Notes under the pieces: model-generated
Told to the model about the DNA's origin: nothing
Database searches by the model: none
The model's input: the letters and a program-made list of their open reading frames with translations, nothing else
Position numbers and translations under genes: made by a program
NCBI RefSeq assembly: GCF_000019525.1
Contig: NC_010506.1
Span: forward strand, 2,170,001-2,234,000
DNA: 64,000 bases
Source: Shewanella woodyi ATCC 51908
Lineage (GTDB): Bacteria > Pseudomonadota > Gammaproteobacteria > Enterobacterales > Shewanellaceae
Direction of reading: 5' to 3'
Shown here: piece by piece, positions 9,705 through 20,247 of the stretch
Numbering within the stretch: position 1 is the stretch's first letter
How the letters are laid out: every line of letters starts with the position of its first letter

Positions 9705-9863
9705 ATGATGTGGAACTGGTTTTCAAAATTTATTGGCATAAAAGAGTCACAGCAACGTCAGCGTGTCGAGTTTGATATCCCTTTCGAGTTATACCACTGC
9801 AGAAAGGAGAAATTTAGTATTGAATCGAGCGATCACTGCGATGAAGAGAATAATACCATTTAG
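9705..9863 (+). CDS. Small hypothetical ORF whose 3' end lies in a repeat element
   Basis: 52 codons, starting ATG-ATG (9705, 9708) after an AAGG-type ribosome site (TTAAGGATCAAGG). The product begins MMWNWFSKFIGIKESQQRQR and is charged, with two cysteines and no clear membrane segment. The last four codons and the stop fall inside the left terminal inverted repeat of the element at 9851-10121. The present C-terminus may therefore be created by that insertion. I do not recognise the protein. It may be a genuine small gene or the 5' remnant of a longer one. Confidence 0.5.
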   Translation: MMWNWFSKFIGIKESQQRQRVEFDIPFELYHCRKEKFSIESSDHCDEENNTI

Positions 9864-10121
9864 TATAAAGATGTGGTCACTCAGCGAGAACTTAGCGCTT
9901 TTGAGACAAGGAAGCGAGTGAAGGGCATAGTTGCTCTACGCTCAAGCTCGATGACGTAGTATTCAGAAGCGCTAAAACTCGCCTTTTAGGAGCGTTTTAG
10001 GCTGCCTACTTCTTCGTTGAATAACTTCCCAAGGGAGCCACAATTACTTCAGTTATCCACCTTGAACTAGTTTGCCTAAAACAGCTCTGAGCTGACTACT
10101 TTCTTATACTAATTGGTATAA
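9851..10121. repeat. MITE-like inverted-repeat element, about 271 bp
   Basis: The left end (from 9851) reads TAATACCATTTAGTATAAAG and the reverse complement of the right end reads TTATACCAATTAGTATAAGA. Similarity continues, with small gaps, for about 45 bases inwards on each side. Internal TAGCGCTT copies form further inverted repeats. No transposase is present. It differs in sequence from the element at 558-824. It separates the small ORF from queA and may carry or alter the queA promoter. Confidence 0.65.
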
Positions 10122-10200
10122 AAGCAACCACTGATTGTTGATCTTGTCAGCCTCTGCCAATAAACTAGCGCCCGATTTATGTTTAAAACAGAGACTAACC

Positions 10201-11238
10201 ATGCGCGTTACCGATTTTTCATTTGAACTTCCCGATGAGCTTATTGCTCGTTATCCCATGCCTGAGCGCACTTCATCTCGTCTACTCTCTTTAGAAGGTA
10301 ACAGTGGCAAGCTTGGTGATAACCAGTTTACCGATATTTTGGACATGGTTAATCCTGGCGATTTAATGGTGTTTAATAACACCCGGGTGATACCAGCACG
10401 ACTGTTTGGACAAAAGGAGACAGGCGGTAAGCTTGAGATCTTAGTTGAGCGTATGCTAGACGATAAACGTATTCTTGCCCATGTCAGAAGCTCTAAATCT
10501 CCCAAAGTGAACACTAAAGTGTGTCTCGATGGTGGTTATGAGATGACCATGCTTGCGCGTCATGATGCCCTGTTTGAACTAGAGCTTAATGATGAGAAGA
10601 CCATTCTTGAGGTGCTTGAGAAAGTAGGTCATATGCCTCTGCCTCCCTATATTGACCGTCCCGATGAAGATGCGGATAAAGAACGCTACCAGACGGTTTA
10701 TAACGATGCGCCTGGCGCCGTTGCCGCGCCAACCGCGGGGCTACACTTCGATGATGCACTGTTAAACAGATTGAAAGAGAAGGGGGTTGATACCGCCTTT
10801 GTGACGCTTCATGTTGGCGCAGGGACTTTCCAACCTGTGAAAGTTGATGATGTGCTTGATCATAAGATGCATTCAGAGTGGGCGGAAGTTTCTCAAGAAG
10901 TTGTCGATAAAATTGCGCACACTAAGGCTCATGGTGGCCGAGTGATCGCGGTGGGGACGACATCGGTTCGTTCACTAGAGAGCGCGGCGAAAGCAAGTGA
11001 GGATGAGCTTCAGCCTTTTTGCCGTGATACTGATATTTTTATCTATCCCGGTTATGAGTTTAAAGTGGTGGATGCCATGGTGACCAACTTCCATCTTCCT
11101 GAATCTACCTTGATCATGCTTTTGAGTGCTTTTGCTGGCTTCGATGAGGTAAAAAACGCCTATCAACACGCGATTGCTCAAAAATACCGCTTCTTTAGCT
11201 ATGGTGATGCCATGTTTGTGACTAAAAAAGCGAACTAA
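10201..11238 (+). CDS. queA: S-adenosylmethionine:tRNA ribosyltransferase-isomerase QueA
   Basis: 345 residues with the family hallmarks [19 protein letters not shown] at the start, PTAGLHF near the middle, and the C-terminal [19 protein letters not shown]. QueA transfers the ribosyl moiety of SAM to preQ1 at position 34 of tRNAs with GUN anticodons, forming epoxyqueuosine. The frame is open upstream to a TTG at 10135, but the ATG at 10201 matches the family start. It is followed by a terminator and then tgt, which makes the preceding preQ1 exchange. Confidence 0.95.
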   Translation: MRVTDFSFELPDELIARYPMPERTSSRLLSLEGNSGKLGDNQFTDILDMVNPGDLMVFNNTRVIPARLFGQKETGGKLEILVERMLDDKRILAHVRSSKSPKVNTKVCLDGGYEMTMLARHDALFELELNDEKTILEVLEKVGHMPLPPYIDRPDEDADKERYQTVYNDAPGAVAAPTAGLHFDDALLNRLKEKGVDTAFVTLHVGAGTFQPVKVDDVLDHKMHSEWAEVSQEVVDKIAHTKAHGGRVIAVGTTSVRSLESAAKASEDELQPFCRDTDIFIYPGYEFKVVDAMVTNFHLPESTLIMLLSAFAGFDEVKNAYQHAIAQKYRFFSYGDAMFVTKKAN

Positions 11239-11259
11239 TAGCGAAATTTGGTTTAAAAT

Positions 11260-11290
11260 ACCCACCCACTTAAAGCGGTGGGTTTTTTTT
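11260..11290 (+). terminator. Rho-independent terminator after queA
   Basis: ACCCACC pairs with GGTGGGT and is followed by a run of eight T. It implies that tgt downstream has its own promoter. Confidence 0.8.
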
Positions 11291-11382
11291 AGCTCCCAAT
11301 TTAGATTTAGGGTTGATCTGCAATAGTTTGCCCCTATTTCTAATGTTTACTTCGGCTCTGCATTTATGGCGAGCTTATATGA

Positions 11383-12545
<1,163 letters not shown>

Positions 12546-12575
12546 TTTTTACACTGACAATAAGAAGAGAACACT

Positions 12576-12908
12576 ATGTTGATTTCAAATGCATACGCTG
12601 CCGATGCTCCTGTATCTGGCGCAGGTGGTACCATGGAACTTGTTTTCATGCTGGTTATATTCGGCCTGATCTTTTATTTCATGATTTTCCGTCCACAATC
12701 TAAGCGCGTTAAAGAGCATAAGAGCCTAATGAGCTCATTAGGTAAAGGGGATGAAGTCCTGACCAGCGGTGGCATACTGGGTAAGATCGCTAAAATCAGC
12801 GATGAAAATGACTACGTGTTGTTGTCTCTGAACGAAACAACTGAAATTACAATCAAGAAGGATTACATTGCGGCTGTATTGCCTAAAGGCTCTATTAAGT
12901 CACTTTAA
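12576..12908 (+). CDS. yajC: Preprotein translocase subunit YajC
   Basis: 110 residues. One transmembrane helix (about residues 19-40, including [17 protein letters not shown]) is followed by the family motif [17 protein letters not shown] and a small cytoplasmic domain. YajC associates with SecDF in the inner membrane as an accessory of the SecYEG translocon. It precedes secD by 17 bases in the usual tgt-yajC-secD-secF order. Confidence 0.95.
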   Translation: MLISNAYAADAPVSGAGGTMELVFMLVIFGLIFYFMIFRPQSKRVKEHKSLMSSLGKGDEVLTSGGILGKIAKISDENDYVLLSLNETTEITIKKDYIAAVLPKGSIKSL

Positions 12909-12925
12909 GCCAAGAGGGCGATGGT

Positions 12926-14776
12926 GTGTTAAATAAATATCCAATGTGGAAGAACCTGATGGTGATGATTATCATCGCAGTAGGTTCTTTCTATGCGATT
13001 CCAAATCTCTTCGGGGAAGACTACGCTGTACAGGTTGTCGCTACCCGTGGTGCTGAGGTTACTGCAACGACTCAGTCGACCGTAAACGATATTCTTGCAA
13101 GCAAAAATATCGAGGTAAAACGTTCTGAACTTGAAAATGGACAATTGCTTGTTCGTGTCAATAACGGCGAGCAACAACTGTTAGCAAAAGAAGCGATTAT
13201 CGAGTCTCTAGGTGATAAATACATCGTCGCCTTAAACTTAGCTCCAAAGACGCCACAGTGGCTAGAATCAATGGGCGGAAGTCCAATGAAGTTAGGTCTG
13301 GATCTACGTGGTGGTGTGCACTTCTTAATGGAAGTGGATATGGGCGAAGCGATCCGTAAGATGACTGAAGCCAAGATGTCAGATTTTAGAACCGATCTTC
13401 GTGGTGAAAAAATCCGATATGCAGGTATTCGAAATAGCGCTAAAGGTATCGAGATTAAGTTCCGTGATGAGGAAAACTTAGGCAGAGCTGAACGTTTTCT
13501 AAAGACTCGCGGTAATGACATGGTCTTTAGAGATATCTCATCTGGCGGTAATTACCTGTTACTGGCAAATCTTAGCGAAGCTTATGTTAAGCAAGTGAAA
13601 GAGGAAGCACTGCAGCAAAACATCACCACGATCCGTAATCGTGTGAATGAGCTAGGTGTAGCCGAGCCTGTTGTACAGCGTCAAGGTGCTGAGCGTATTA
13701 TCGTTGAACTTCCAGGTGTTCAAGACACGGCTCGTGCTAAAGATATCTTAGGTGCAACTGCGTCAATTGAGTTCCACATGGTTGACGAGAAAGCCGATGC
13801 AGCTGCCGCTGCAAGTGGCCGCATCTCACCAAGTTCGCAGGTGTATAACCGCCGTAATGGTGGCCAAGTTGTGCTGCATAAAGCGGTTATGTTGACCGGT
13901 GATCATATTCAGGGCGCACAGCCAAGTTTCGATGAATACAGCCGTCCTCAGGTAAGTATTAACTTAGATTCTAAAGGCGGTTCTATCTTCTCAAATGTGA
14001 CTAAGGACAACATTGGTAAACCAATGGCGACCCTGTTTATTGAGTATAAAGATAACGGCGAAAAGAATCCTGACGGCAGCATCAAGATGCAGAAGATTGA
14101 AGAGGTGATCTCAGTTGCCACTATTCAAGCACGTCTTGGTCGTAACTTTGTTATCACAGGTCTTGAGCATGCAGAAGCGCAAAGCTTAGCTCTACTACTT
14201 CGTGCTGGTGCCTTGATTGCGCCTGTGACAATCGTAGAAGAGCGCACCATTGGCCCAAGCCTAGGTGCTGAAAATATTCAAAACGGTATGCAAGCGATGA
14301 TCTGGGGCATGGCCGTAGTACTCATCTTTATGTTGGTGTACTACCGTGGTTTTGGTCTTATTGCGAACTTAGCTCTAACGGCTAACTTGGTGATGGTTGT
14401 TGGCGTTATGTCGATGATCCCAGGTGCCGTGCTGACCCTACCAGGTATTGCGGGTATGGTGCTAACCGTGGGTATGGCTGTAGATGGTAACGTTCTAATT
14501 TATGAGCGTATCCGTGAAGAGCTACGTAACGGCCGCAGTGTGCAACAAGCGATCCATGAAGGTTATGGCAACGCGTTTTCAACCATCGCCGATGCGAACA
14601 TCACCACCTTTATGACGGCATTGATTCTGTTTGCCGTGGGTACTGGTGCTGTTAAAGGTTTTGCTGTCACCTTGATGATTGGTATTGCGACGTCAATGTT
14701 CACTTCTATCGTGGGTACTCGCTCAATAGTTAACGCTATTTGGGGTGGTAAACGCGTTAAGAAACTATCTATATAA
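12926..14776 (+). CDS. secD: Protein-export membrane protein SecD
   Basis: 616 residues. The GTG start at 12926 gives [15 protein letters not shown], matching the known SecD N-terminus, after a GAGGG ribosome site. There is one N-terminal transmembrane helix, then a large periplasmic P1 domain with [15 protein letters not shown], then five C-terminal helices (about 455-610) with [19 protein letters not shown]. SecDF uses the proton gradient to pull preproteins across the inner membrane. The gene is 12 bases upstream of secF and co-transcribed. Confidence 0.96.
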   Translation: MLNKYPMWKNLMVMIIIAVGSFYAIPNLFGEDYAVQVVATRGAEVTATTQSTVNDILASKNIEVKRSELENGQLLVRVNNGEQQLLAKEAIIESLGDKYIVALNLAPKTPQWLESMGGSPMKLGLDLRGGVHFLMEVDMGEAIRKMTEAKMSDFRTDLRGEKIRYAGIRNSAKGIEIKFRDEENLGRAERFLKTRGNDMVFRDISSGGNYLLLANLSEAYVKQVKEEALQQNITTIRNRVNELGVAEPVVQRQGAERIIVELPGVQDTARAKDILGATASIEFHMVDEKADAAAAASGRISPSSQVYNRRNGGQVVLHKAVMLTGDHIQGAQPSFDEYSRPQVSINLDSKGGSIFSNVTKDNIGKPMATLFIEYKDNGEKNPDGSIKMQKIEEVISVATIQARLGRNFVITGLEHAEAQSLALLLRAGALIAPVTIVEERTIGPSLGAENIQNGMQAMIWGMAVVLIFMLVYYRGFGLIANLALTANLVMVVGVMSMIPGAVLTLPGIAGMVLTVGMAVDGNVLIYERIREELRNGRSVQQAIHEGYGNAFSTIADANITTFMTALILFAVGTGAVKGFAVTLMIGIATSMFTSIVGTRSIVNAIWGGKRVKKLSI

Positions 14777-14788
14777 GGAGGCTTGATT

Positions 14789-15736
14789 ATGTATCAGATT
14801 TTATCAATAAAAGGCACGATCAACTTCCTTCGTCATGCGTTGCCAATCAGCATGCTTTCACTGCTATTAGTGTTGGGATCGCTGACATCACTGGCAACTA
14901 AAGGTATCAACTGGGGATTGGATTTTACCGGTGGTACAGTTGTAGAGCTTGAGTTTTCATCGCCAATTGATCTGGAGATACTGCGAGGTAAGTTAACCAG
15001 TGTAGAGACCGATGGCGCTGTAGTACAAAACTTTGGCTCTAGTCGTGATGTACTGACTCGTCTTCCTGTTAAGGAAGGGGTTGCAACTGACACTCAGGTT
15101 GCCCAAGTTATGGAAGCGGCAACGGCACTGGATCCACAAGTGATCCAAAAGCGTGTTGAAGTTGTTGGTCCTCAGATAGGTAAAGAGCTGGCAGAGCAGG
15201 GTGGATTAGCGGTATTAGTTGCGCTTATCTGTATTCTTATCTATGTCTCTTTCCGATTCGAATGGCGCTTAGCGCTAGGGTCTGTAGCGGCATTGGCTCA
15301 CGATGTTATTATTACCTTGGGCGTGTTTTCCTTGCTCCAGTTGGACTTTGATTTAACTGTGCTTGCAGGCGTACTAACGGTTGTTGGTTACTCGCTTAAC
15401 GATACGATTGTTGTATTTGACCGTATTCGTGAAAACTTCCTTAAGATGCGTAAAAGCAGTCCTGAAGAGGTGGTCAACACCTCTATTACTCAGACAATGA
15501 GTCGTACTATCATCACAACCGGTACGACCTTAGTCGTGGTTGTTGCACTGTTCCTTAAGGGCGGCACCATGATCCACGGCTTTGCGACCGCATTGTTGAT
15601 GGGTATCTTTGTCGGTACTTTCTCATCTATCTATGTGGCGAGTTTCTTAGCGATTAAGCTGGGAATTAACCGCGAGCATATGATGCCTGTAGAGATAGAA
15701 AAAGAGGGCGCGGATCAAGACGCATTGATGCCATAA
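14789..15736 (+). CDS. secF: Protein-export membrane protein SecF
   Basis: 315 residues with six predicted transmembrane helices, the early GLDFTGGTVVELEF motif and the VVGYSLNDTIVVFDRIREN segment. I place the start at ATG 14789 because AAGGAGG (14775-14781) lies seven bases upstream; a TTG at 14783 in the same frame is too close to it. SecF partners SecD in proton-driven translocation. The final codons are part of a tandemly duplicated 95-bp unit that continues past the stop. Confidence 0.95.
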   Translation: MYQILSIKGTINFLRHALPISMLSLLLVLGSLTSLATKGINWGLDFTGGTVVELEFSSPIDLEILRGKLTSVETDGAVVQNFGSSRDVLTRLPVKEGVATDTQVAQVMEAATALDPQVIQKRVEVVGPQIGKELAEQGGLAVLVALICILIYVSFRFEWRLALGSVAALAHDVIITLGVFSLLQLDFDLTVLAGVLTVVGYSLNDTIVVFDRIRENFLKMRKSSPEEVVNTSITQTMSRTIITTGTTLVVVVALFLKGGTMIHGFATALLMGIFVGTFSSIYVASFLAIKLGINREHMMPVEIEKEGADQDALMP

Positions 15737-15932
15737 TTTTCTCAACCTAGTAGTTAGCCATCAAAGAAACTTATGATGGCAATTATGGAGATAGAAAAGA
15801 GGGCGCGGATCAAGACGCATTGATGCCATAATTTTCTCAACCTAGTAGTTAGCCATCATAGAAACTTATGATGGCAATTATGGAGATAGAAAAGAAGGCG
15901 CGGATCAAGACGCGTTGATGCCTTAATTTTTC
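15692..15932 (+). repeat. 95-bp tandem repeat overlapping the 3' end of secF, about 2.5 copies
   Basis: The unit starts GAGATAGAAAA at 15692, 15788 and 15883. The first copy is the last 15 codons of secF plus its 3' flank. Copies two and three are nearly identical but noncoding, since the first copy carries one extra A. Each full unit contains the potential hairpin GCCATCATA/TATGATGGC (one mismatch in the first copy). The third copy stops just before the operon terminator. This looks like a recent local duplication. Confidence 0.9.
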
Positions 15933-15953
15933 AATATGAGTTAAGCGTGAAGA

Positions 15954-15975
15954 GCCACCTTTCGGTGGCTTTTTT
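15954..15975 (+). terminator. Rho-independent terminator of the sec operon
   Basis: GCCACC, loop TTTC, GGTGGC, followed by TTTTTT. It lies immediately after the tandem repeats. Confidence 0.85.
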
Positions 15976-16220
15976 ATATCTGAGCGTATCTGTTAATAGT
16001 ATCGAATTCAGCGGCGTTGACTCAAAAATGCTTGTTTTGCATCTGTTAATAATAGGTTTATTTGTTGTTAACTTGATTTTGGTCAGTTTATTCAAGTTTG
16101 CTCGATTTTTAGCTCTCGACAGGCTTCCCCATTTAGCAGTAGGATGTTGTCAGTCATTCTCTTTGTTGAGATAAAACCTATAAATTTGCCAGAAGAGCAA
16201 TAGATGTTGGGGAATAATAG

Positions 16221-16538
16221 ATGGAAGAGCGTAATCGAATGGTCGCAGGTGGAAACCTTCTACAGGCTCATACATGGAAGGGCTTATTGGAGGCGTGTGG
16301 AATAGAGGTTCAATTAAAAGGTGAAGCATTACTAGGAGGGATTGGTGAGCTTCCAGTTGATCTACAAAATGTCGAATTGTGGGTTCCTGAGTCTCAATAT
16401 GAGAAAGCTAAAGCACAACTTGAGTCACTCAATACCGAAAGTCCCCAATGGCAATGTGTTCAGTGTCATGAAATGAATGAAGATAGCTTTGAGCTCTGCT
16501 GGCAATGCAGTGCTGAAAGGTGTGTTCAACACAACTAG
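16221..16538 (+). CDS. DUF2007 protein with a C-terminal zinc ribbon
   Basis: 105 residues. The first 75 look like a DUF2007 domain (AHTWKGLLEACGIEVQLKG followed by ELPVDLQNVELWVPESQYEKA). The C-terminus has two CxxC pairs, CVQC and CWQC, separated by 13 residues, as in a small zinc ribbon. The fold is related to signal-transduction PII-like ferredoxin folds, but no function is established. It sits just upstream of a rhodanese and a siroheme-type gene; co-transcription is plausible, so a link to sulfur metabolism is a guess. Confidence 0.75.
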   Translation: MEERNRMVAGGNLLQAHTWKGLLEACGIEVQLKGEALLGGIGELPVDLQNVELWVPESQYEKAKAQLESLNTESPQWQCVQCHEMNEDSFELCWQCSAERCVQHN

Positions 16539-16576
16539 TCATATTTTTATATTCTGTTTATTTTGGAGTTTTTCCT

Positions 16577-16936
16577 GTGCAGCACAATCCTGCTTTTTTA
16601 GCTTTGGTTGAGAGCATTTTGCCTCAGATAATGGAAATGTCGGTTGATGAGTATCAAAACAGTTCTGATTGGGAACTTATTGATGTTAGGGAAGATCATG
16701 AATGGTTGAAGGGACACCTTCCTAAAGCTCATCACTTGGGACGTGGGATCATAGAGCGTGATATCGAGACCCGCTTTGCTGATAAAGAAACGCCTATTTT
16801 GCTTTATTGCGGTGGCGGTTATCGCTCGGCTTTAGCTGCTATGAATCTACAGTTGATGGGGTATAGCAAGGTGAGATCTCTGACTGGTGGTTATAAAGCT
16901 TGGATAGAGCGTCAACTTCCAATAGTTCAAGCTTGA
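16577..16936 (+). CDS. Rhodanese-like sulfurtransferase
   Basis: A single rhodanese domain of 119 residues with the active-site loop CGGGYRS (Cys78) and the early WELIDVREDHEWLKGHLPKA segment. Such proteins carry sulfane sulfur as a persulfide. The frame is open from a GTG at 16520 that overlaps the upstream gene, but the GTG at 16577 after TGGAG gives the family-like start VQHNPAFLALVE. It ends 24 bases before the siroheme-type gene, suggesting one transcript. Confidence 0.85.
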   Translation: MQHNPAFLALVESILPQIMEMSVDEYQNSSDWELIDVREDHEWLKGHLPKAHHLGRGIIERDIETRFADKETPILLYCGGGYRSALAAMNLQLMGYSKVRSLTGGYKAWIERQLPIVQA

Positions 16937-16960
16937 TAGGCAGATTAGGAGTCATTTAGG

Positions 16961-17872
16961 ATGCAGTATTTTCCTCTATTTGTTGATACCACAAAACTGA
17001 ATGTTTTACTCATTGGCGCAGGTGAAGTCGCGAGTCGTAAACTTGAGCTGCTGGGGAGAACAGAAGCGTGCATTAAGGTTATTGCTATCGAAACCTCTGA
17101 TGAGGTTCAGGGTTATGCCGATAAAAAACGTATTACTCTTATCCAGCGAGCTGTGGTTGAGGAGGATATTGCCGATGTGGATATTATCTATTTAGCGACA
17201 GCCAATGAGGCATTGAATGGTCACTTGGCTGATTTAGCTACCGCTCGCGGGATCTGGGTTAATGTCGTTGATAGTCCTGAACTCTGCCGCTTCATAACAC
17301 CATCAATTGTTGATAGAGGTCGGTTACAAGTTGCGATAAGCACGGCTGGTGCAGCGCCTGTATTTGCTAGAGAGCTCCGTTCTCGAATTGAGTCATGGTT
17401 ACCGCCCTCTCTTGCTGATCTATTTGATTTTGTGGCAGAGCATCGTAAAGAGGTGCAGGATAGGTTACCTGAGTTCAAGGCGCGTAAACTTTTTTGGGAG
17501 CATTTCTTTCGCTCAAATGGCGATAGGTTTGATGATAAAACTCTGCAGCGGTATGAGGATTCATTTCAGGGGCTGACTGCACAGGGTGAGATCCTATTAA
17601 TTGATGATTGTACGTCGATTGTAATGCTTCCTATCTCTGCAATGCCGTTAATGCAAAGGTTAGATCATATCTTTAGCGATATTGAATTGCCTTTTACGCT
17701 GAATGAACTGGTTAGGCGAGATGCGACTAGAGAAAACTTGGTGGCTATTAGCGAGTTAACCCATCGGCTGGAGAAGGGAAAACGTAGTCTTGTCTTTGCT
17801 GATAGAGATAAGATCTCACAACTCAAAGCACACTTCCCAATGGCTAAGCACCTGAAAGCGGGCTCTCTTTAA
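16961..17872 (+). CDS. Precorrin-2 dehydrogenase/sirohydrochlorin ferrochelatase family (CysG N-terminal type)
   Basis: 303 residues. The N-terminal 200 or so match the Met8/CysG-B bifunctional domain: a Rossmann start YFPLFVDTTKLNVLLIGAG, then VNVVDSPELCRFITPSIVDR, and the AISTAGAAPVFARELRSRIE segment. This domain oxidises precorrin-2 with NAD and inserts iron to give siroheme, the cofactor of sulfite and nitrite reductases. The SAM-dependent methyltransferase half of CysG is absent. Instead there is an extra C-terminal region of about 100 residues that I do not recognise. Confidence 0.88.
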   Translation: MQYFPLFVDTTKLNVLLIGAGEVASRKLELLGRTEACIKVIAIETSDEVQGYADKKRITLIQRAVVEEDIADVDIIYLATANEALNGHLADLATARGIWVNVVDSPELCRFITPSIVDRGRLQVAISTAGAAPVFARELRSRIESWLPPSLADLFDFVAEHRKEVQDRLPEFKARKLFWEHFFRSNGDRFDDKTLQRYEDSFQGLTAQGEILLIDDCTSIVMLPISAMPLMQRLDHIFSDIELPFTLNELVRRDATRENLVAISELTHRLEKGKRSLVFADRDKISQLKAHFPMAKHLKAGSL

Positions 17873-17892
17873 ACTGATTGTTGTTAGCTTTT

Positions 17893-17930
17893 TGATATTG
17901 GCTCTCACAGTGAAGGCCAATATCAGTTTT
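17893..17930 (+). terminator. Terminator after the siroheme-type gene
   Basis: TGATATTGGC and GGCCAATATCA form a stem of about ten pairs, followed by a short T-run. Confidence 0.65.
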
Positions 17931-18039
17931 CACCAATTCATCGCTTAACTTACTCTTTATTACTTCTTCGTTTCTCGAAGCTATACTTAAATTACTTTTA
18001 AGGTACACTAGCGTCAATTATCTAAAGACAAAAGTAGTT

Positions 18040-18579
18040 ATGGCACCTAAAGCAACGGTTTATAAAGTAAATTTACAGATAGCCGATATTGACCGCGGCT
18101 ATTACCAAGATCATAATTTGACCTTAGCTCAACATCCTTCAGAAACTGATTCACGAATGATGCTGCGTTTACTTGCATTCGCCATGAATGCCAGTGATAC
18201 GCTTGAGTTCAGCAAGGGGCTCTGTGTTGAAGATGAGCCAGAGTTATGGGAAAAGACACTCGTTGGTGACATTGAGCTCTGGATTGAGTTTGGTCAAAGT
18301 GATGAGAAGTGGTTACGTAAAGCCAGTGGTCGAGCTAAGCAGGTTCAGCTATTTGCTTACGGTGGACGTAGTGTTCCCATATGGTGGCAACAGAATGAGC
18401 AAGCCTTCTCCCGTTATAAAAATCTGAAAGTATGGAATATCCCTGAGAATGCGGTGAAAGAGATGGGCGAGCTAGTAAGCCGGAGTATGTCGCTTCAATA
18501 CAATATTAGCGAAGGACAGATCTGGGTTTCAAATGATGACGGCAGTGTATTAGTTGAGCCTGAGCTTTTAAAAGAGTAG
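18040..18579 (+). CDS. yaeQ: YaeQ family protein
   Basis: 179 residues, close to the usual 180 for the family. Family-typical segments are MAPKATVYKVNLQIADIDRG, HPSETDSRMMLRLLAFAM and ELWIEFGQSDEKWLRKASGR. The acidic/Lys residues in the middle fit the PD-(D/E)XK nuclease-like fold assigned to YaeQ. Older work linked it to RfaH; the molecular role is not settled. It is a monocistronic gene convergent with the CstA-family transporter. Confidence 0.92.
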   Translation: MAPKATVYKVNLQIADIDRGYYQDHNLTLAQHPSETDSRMMLRLLAFAMNASDTLEFSKGLCVEDEPELWEKTLVGDIELWIEFGQSDEKWLRKASGRAKQVQLFAYGGRSVPIWWQQNEQAFSRYKNLKVWNIPENAVKEMGELVSRSMSLQYNISEGQIWVSNDDGSVLVEPELLKE

Positions 18580-18605
18580 TGCGACACAATATTGAAAAAA
18601 TTAAT

Positions 18606-18633
18606 AAAAAGCCAGTCGCATGACTGGCTTTTT
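18606..18633. terminator. Bidirectional terminator between yaeQ and the cstA-family gene
   Basis: AAAAAGCCAGTC and GACTGGCTTTTT form a hairpin with A and T tracts on both sides. It serves both convergent genes. Confidence 0.9.
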
Positions 18634-18655
18634 ATTGGTGTGAGCTAATTAAATA

Positions 18656-20092
18656 TTAAGCTTCTTCAATGATCCCCTCATCACCTTTGCCTTTTGTTTT
18701 AATGATGATAAGTGCTGAGATAATCGCTGTTGAAATAAGGCCCGCAATGGTTGAAATAGTGATAGGTAAGCCGGCACCCAAGGTTTCAGAACTCAATAGG
18801 AAGCTTATTACCACTGTCGTCATAAACATCGCTGGAATAGTGCATATCCAATGTAGTTTGTTATGACGTAACAGGTATGCAGATGCAGTCCACAACATCA
18901 TGACTGCTGTTGTTTGATTCGCAACACCAAAGTAGCGCCAGATAACTCCAAAGTCGACTTGAGTCAGAATTGCGCCCATCACAAATAGTGGGATTGCCAG
19001 TAGTAGACGCTTAGGCAGAGCCGTTTGTGGCATCTTAAAGAACTCAGAGAGAATTAAGCGTGCTGAACGGAAGGCTGTATCACCTGATGTGATTGGCAGA
19101 ATAATCACGCCTAAGATAGCCATAAAGCCACCTACTGCACCGAGAAGACCAGTTGATGCTTCGTATACAACGTTAGCTGGATTACCACCCATGCCGTCAC
19201 TGAGTCCCTGTACACCACCAAAGAATGACAGGGCAATAGCACACCAGATCAGGGCGATAACACCTTCACCTATCATGGCACCAAAGAATACAAAGCGGCC
19301 ATTTGATTCATTCTCAACGCAGCGTGCCATCAAAGGAGATTGCGTTGCATGGAAACCTGATACGGCGCCACATGCAATAGTGATAAAGAGTGCAGGCCAC
19401 AGTGGCATATCGTTAGGATTTAAGTTAGTTAGGAAGTCTTTGGCTTCAAACCCTGGTAAGAGTGTGTGCTCGCTTGACACTACGATAGCAATTGTTAGTC
19501 CAATAGACATGAACAGTAGTAAGGCGCCGAAGAATGGGTATAACCTGCCTATGATCTTGTCGACCGGAACAATGGTTGCAATAAGGTAGTAAGTAAAAAT
19601 AATGCCAACAAAGATTGAAACATCCCAGCCTGTTAACTTACCAAGCAGACCTGCAGGTGCTGAAATAAATACCACACCAACAAGTAGTAGTAAGATGATG
19701 GCAAATACGTTCATAAAGTGCTTTGCACCTTTGCCTAAGTATTTACCCGCTAGGTTTGGTACCGATTGACCGTTATTGCGTACCGATAGCATACCAGAGA
19801 AGTAGTCATGGACTGCACCAGCAAAAATACAACCAAACACTATCCACAGCATAGCTGCAGGGCCATAAAGCGCACCCAGTATTGGGCCAAAGATTGGACC
19901 CACACCCGCGATATTAAGTAGTTGGATTAGGTAGACCTTGCCTTTTGACATCGGGACGAAGTCAACACCATCGGTTTTGGTGAATGCAGGTGTTTGGCGT
20001 TGGGTATTGATCCCAAATACTTTCTCGACAAACTTACCGTAGATAAAGTATCCGCCAATCAATAGGCCGACACACATTAGAAACCACATCAT
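18656..20092 (-). CDS. CstA-family transporter, probably BtsT-like pyruvate symporter
   Basis: 478 residues with at least a dozen hydrophobic segments. It has the CstA family core QLLNIAGVGPIFGPILGALY and FAGAVHDYFSGMLSVRN near the N-terminus. E. coli CstA and BtsT are about 700 residues; this is the shorter form. In E. coli BtsT imports pyruvate and is controlled by BtsSR. Here btsR and btsS lie directly upstream on the same strand and a BtsR-type site precedes this gene, so pyruvate uptake is the best inference. The start ATG follows CGGAG. Confidence 0.85.
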   Translation of the reverse strand: MMWFLMCVGLLIGGYFIYGKFVEKVFGINTQRQTPAFTKTDGVDFVPMSKGKVYLIQLLNIAGVGPIFGPILGALYGPAAMLWIVFGCIFAGAVHDYFSGMLSVRNNGQSVPNLAGKYLGKGAKHFMNVFAIILLLLVGVVFISAPAGLLGKLTGWDVSIFVGIIFTYYLIATIVPVDKIIGRLYPFFGALLLFMSIGLTIAIVVSSEHTLLPGFEAKDFLTNLNPNDMPLWPALFITIACGAVSGFHATQSPLMARCVENESNGRFVFFGAMIGEGVIALIWCAIALSFFGGVQGLSDGMGGNPANVVYEASTGLLGAVGGFMAILGVIILPITSGDTAFRSARLILSEFFKMPQTALPKRLLLAIPLFVMGAILTQVDFGVIWRYFGVANQTTAVMMLWTASAYLLRHNKLHWICTIPAMFMTTVVISFLLSSETLGAGLPITISTIAGLISTAIISALIIIKTKGKGDEGIIEEA

Positions 20093-20162
20093 AATTACAA
20101 TCTCCGATTTTCAGTTGCAGCGATTGTAAAGATTTGTTGTGACAAGATCTGAGTAAAAGAGG

Positions 20163-20191
20163 TCAGTGGTCGTTTTGGGCAAGTCAGCGGT
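20163..20191 (-). promoter_or_regulatory. Candidate BtsR (YehT) binding site upstream of the transporter gene
   Basis: On the minus strand ACCGCTGA and ACCACTGA occur as direct repeats separated by exactly 13 bases. E. coli BtsR is reported to bind two ACC(G/A)CT-type direct repeats with a 13-bp spacer upstream of btsT. The site lies about 70 bases before the start codon. Confidence 0.7.
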
Positions 20192-20204
20192 TTTATGTTT
20201 GAGT

Positions 20205-20235
20205 TAAGTGGTAGCGCACCTTTGACTACCACTTA
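20205..20235. terminator. Perfect 10-bp stem-loop between btsR and the transporter gene
   Basis: TAAGTGGTAG and CTACCACTTA flank an 11-base loop, 13 bases after the btsR stop on the minus strand. No T-run follows, so it is either a weak terminator or an mRNA-stabilising structure that separates btsSR from transporter transcription. Confidence 0.55.
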
Positions 20236-20247
20236 GGTGTATCTGCG

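Noticed and set aside
15947..16174. 75-codon plus-strand ORF after secF
   Set aside because: Its start overlaps the sec operon terminator, it has no good ribosome site and its hydrophobic composition reflects T-rich DNA.
19089..19589. 166-codon plus-strand ORF antisense to the CstA-family gene
   Set aside because: It lies wholly within a well-conserved membrane protein gene and has a low-complexity composition typical of shadow ORFs.
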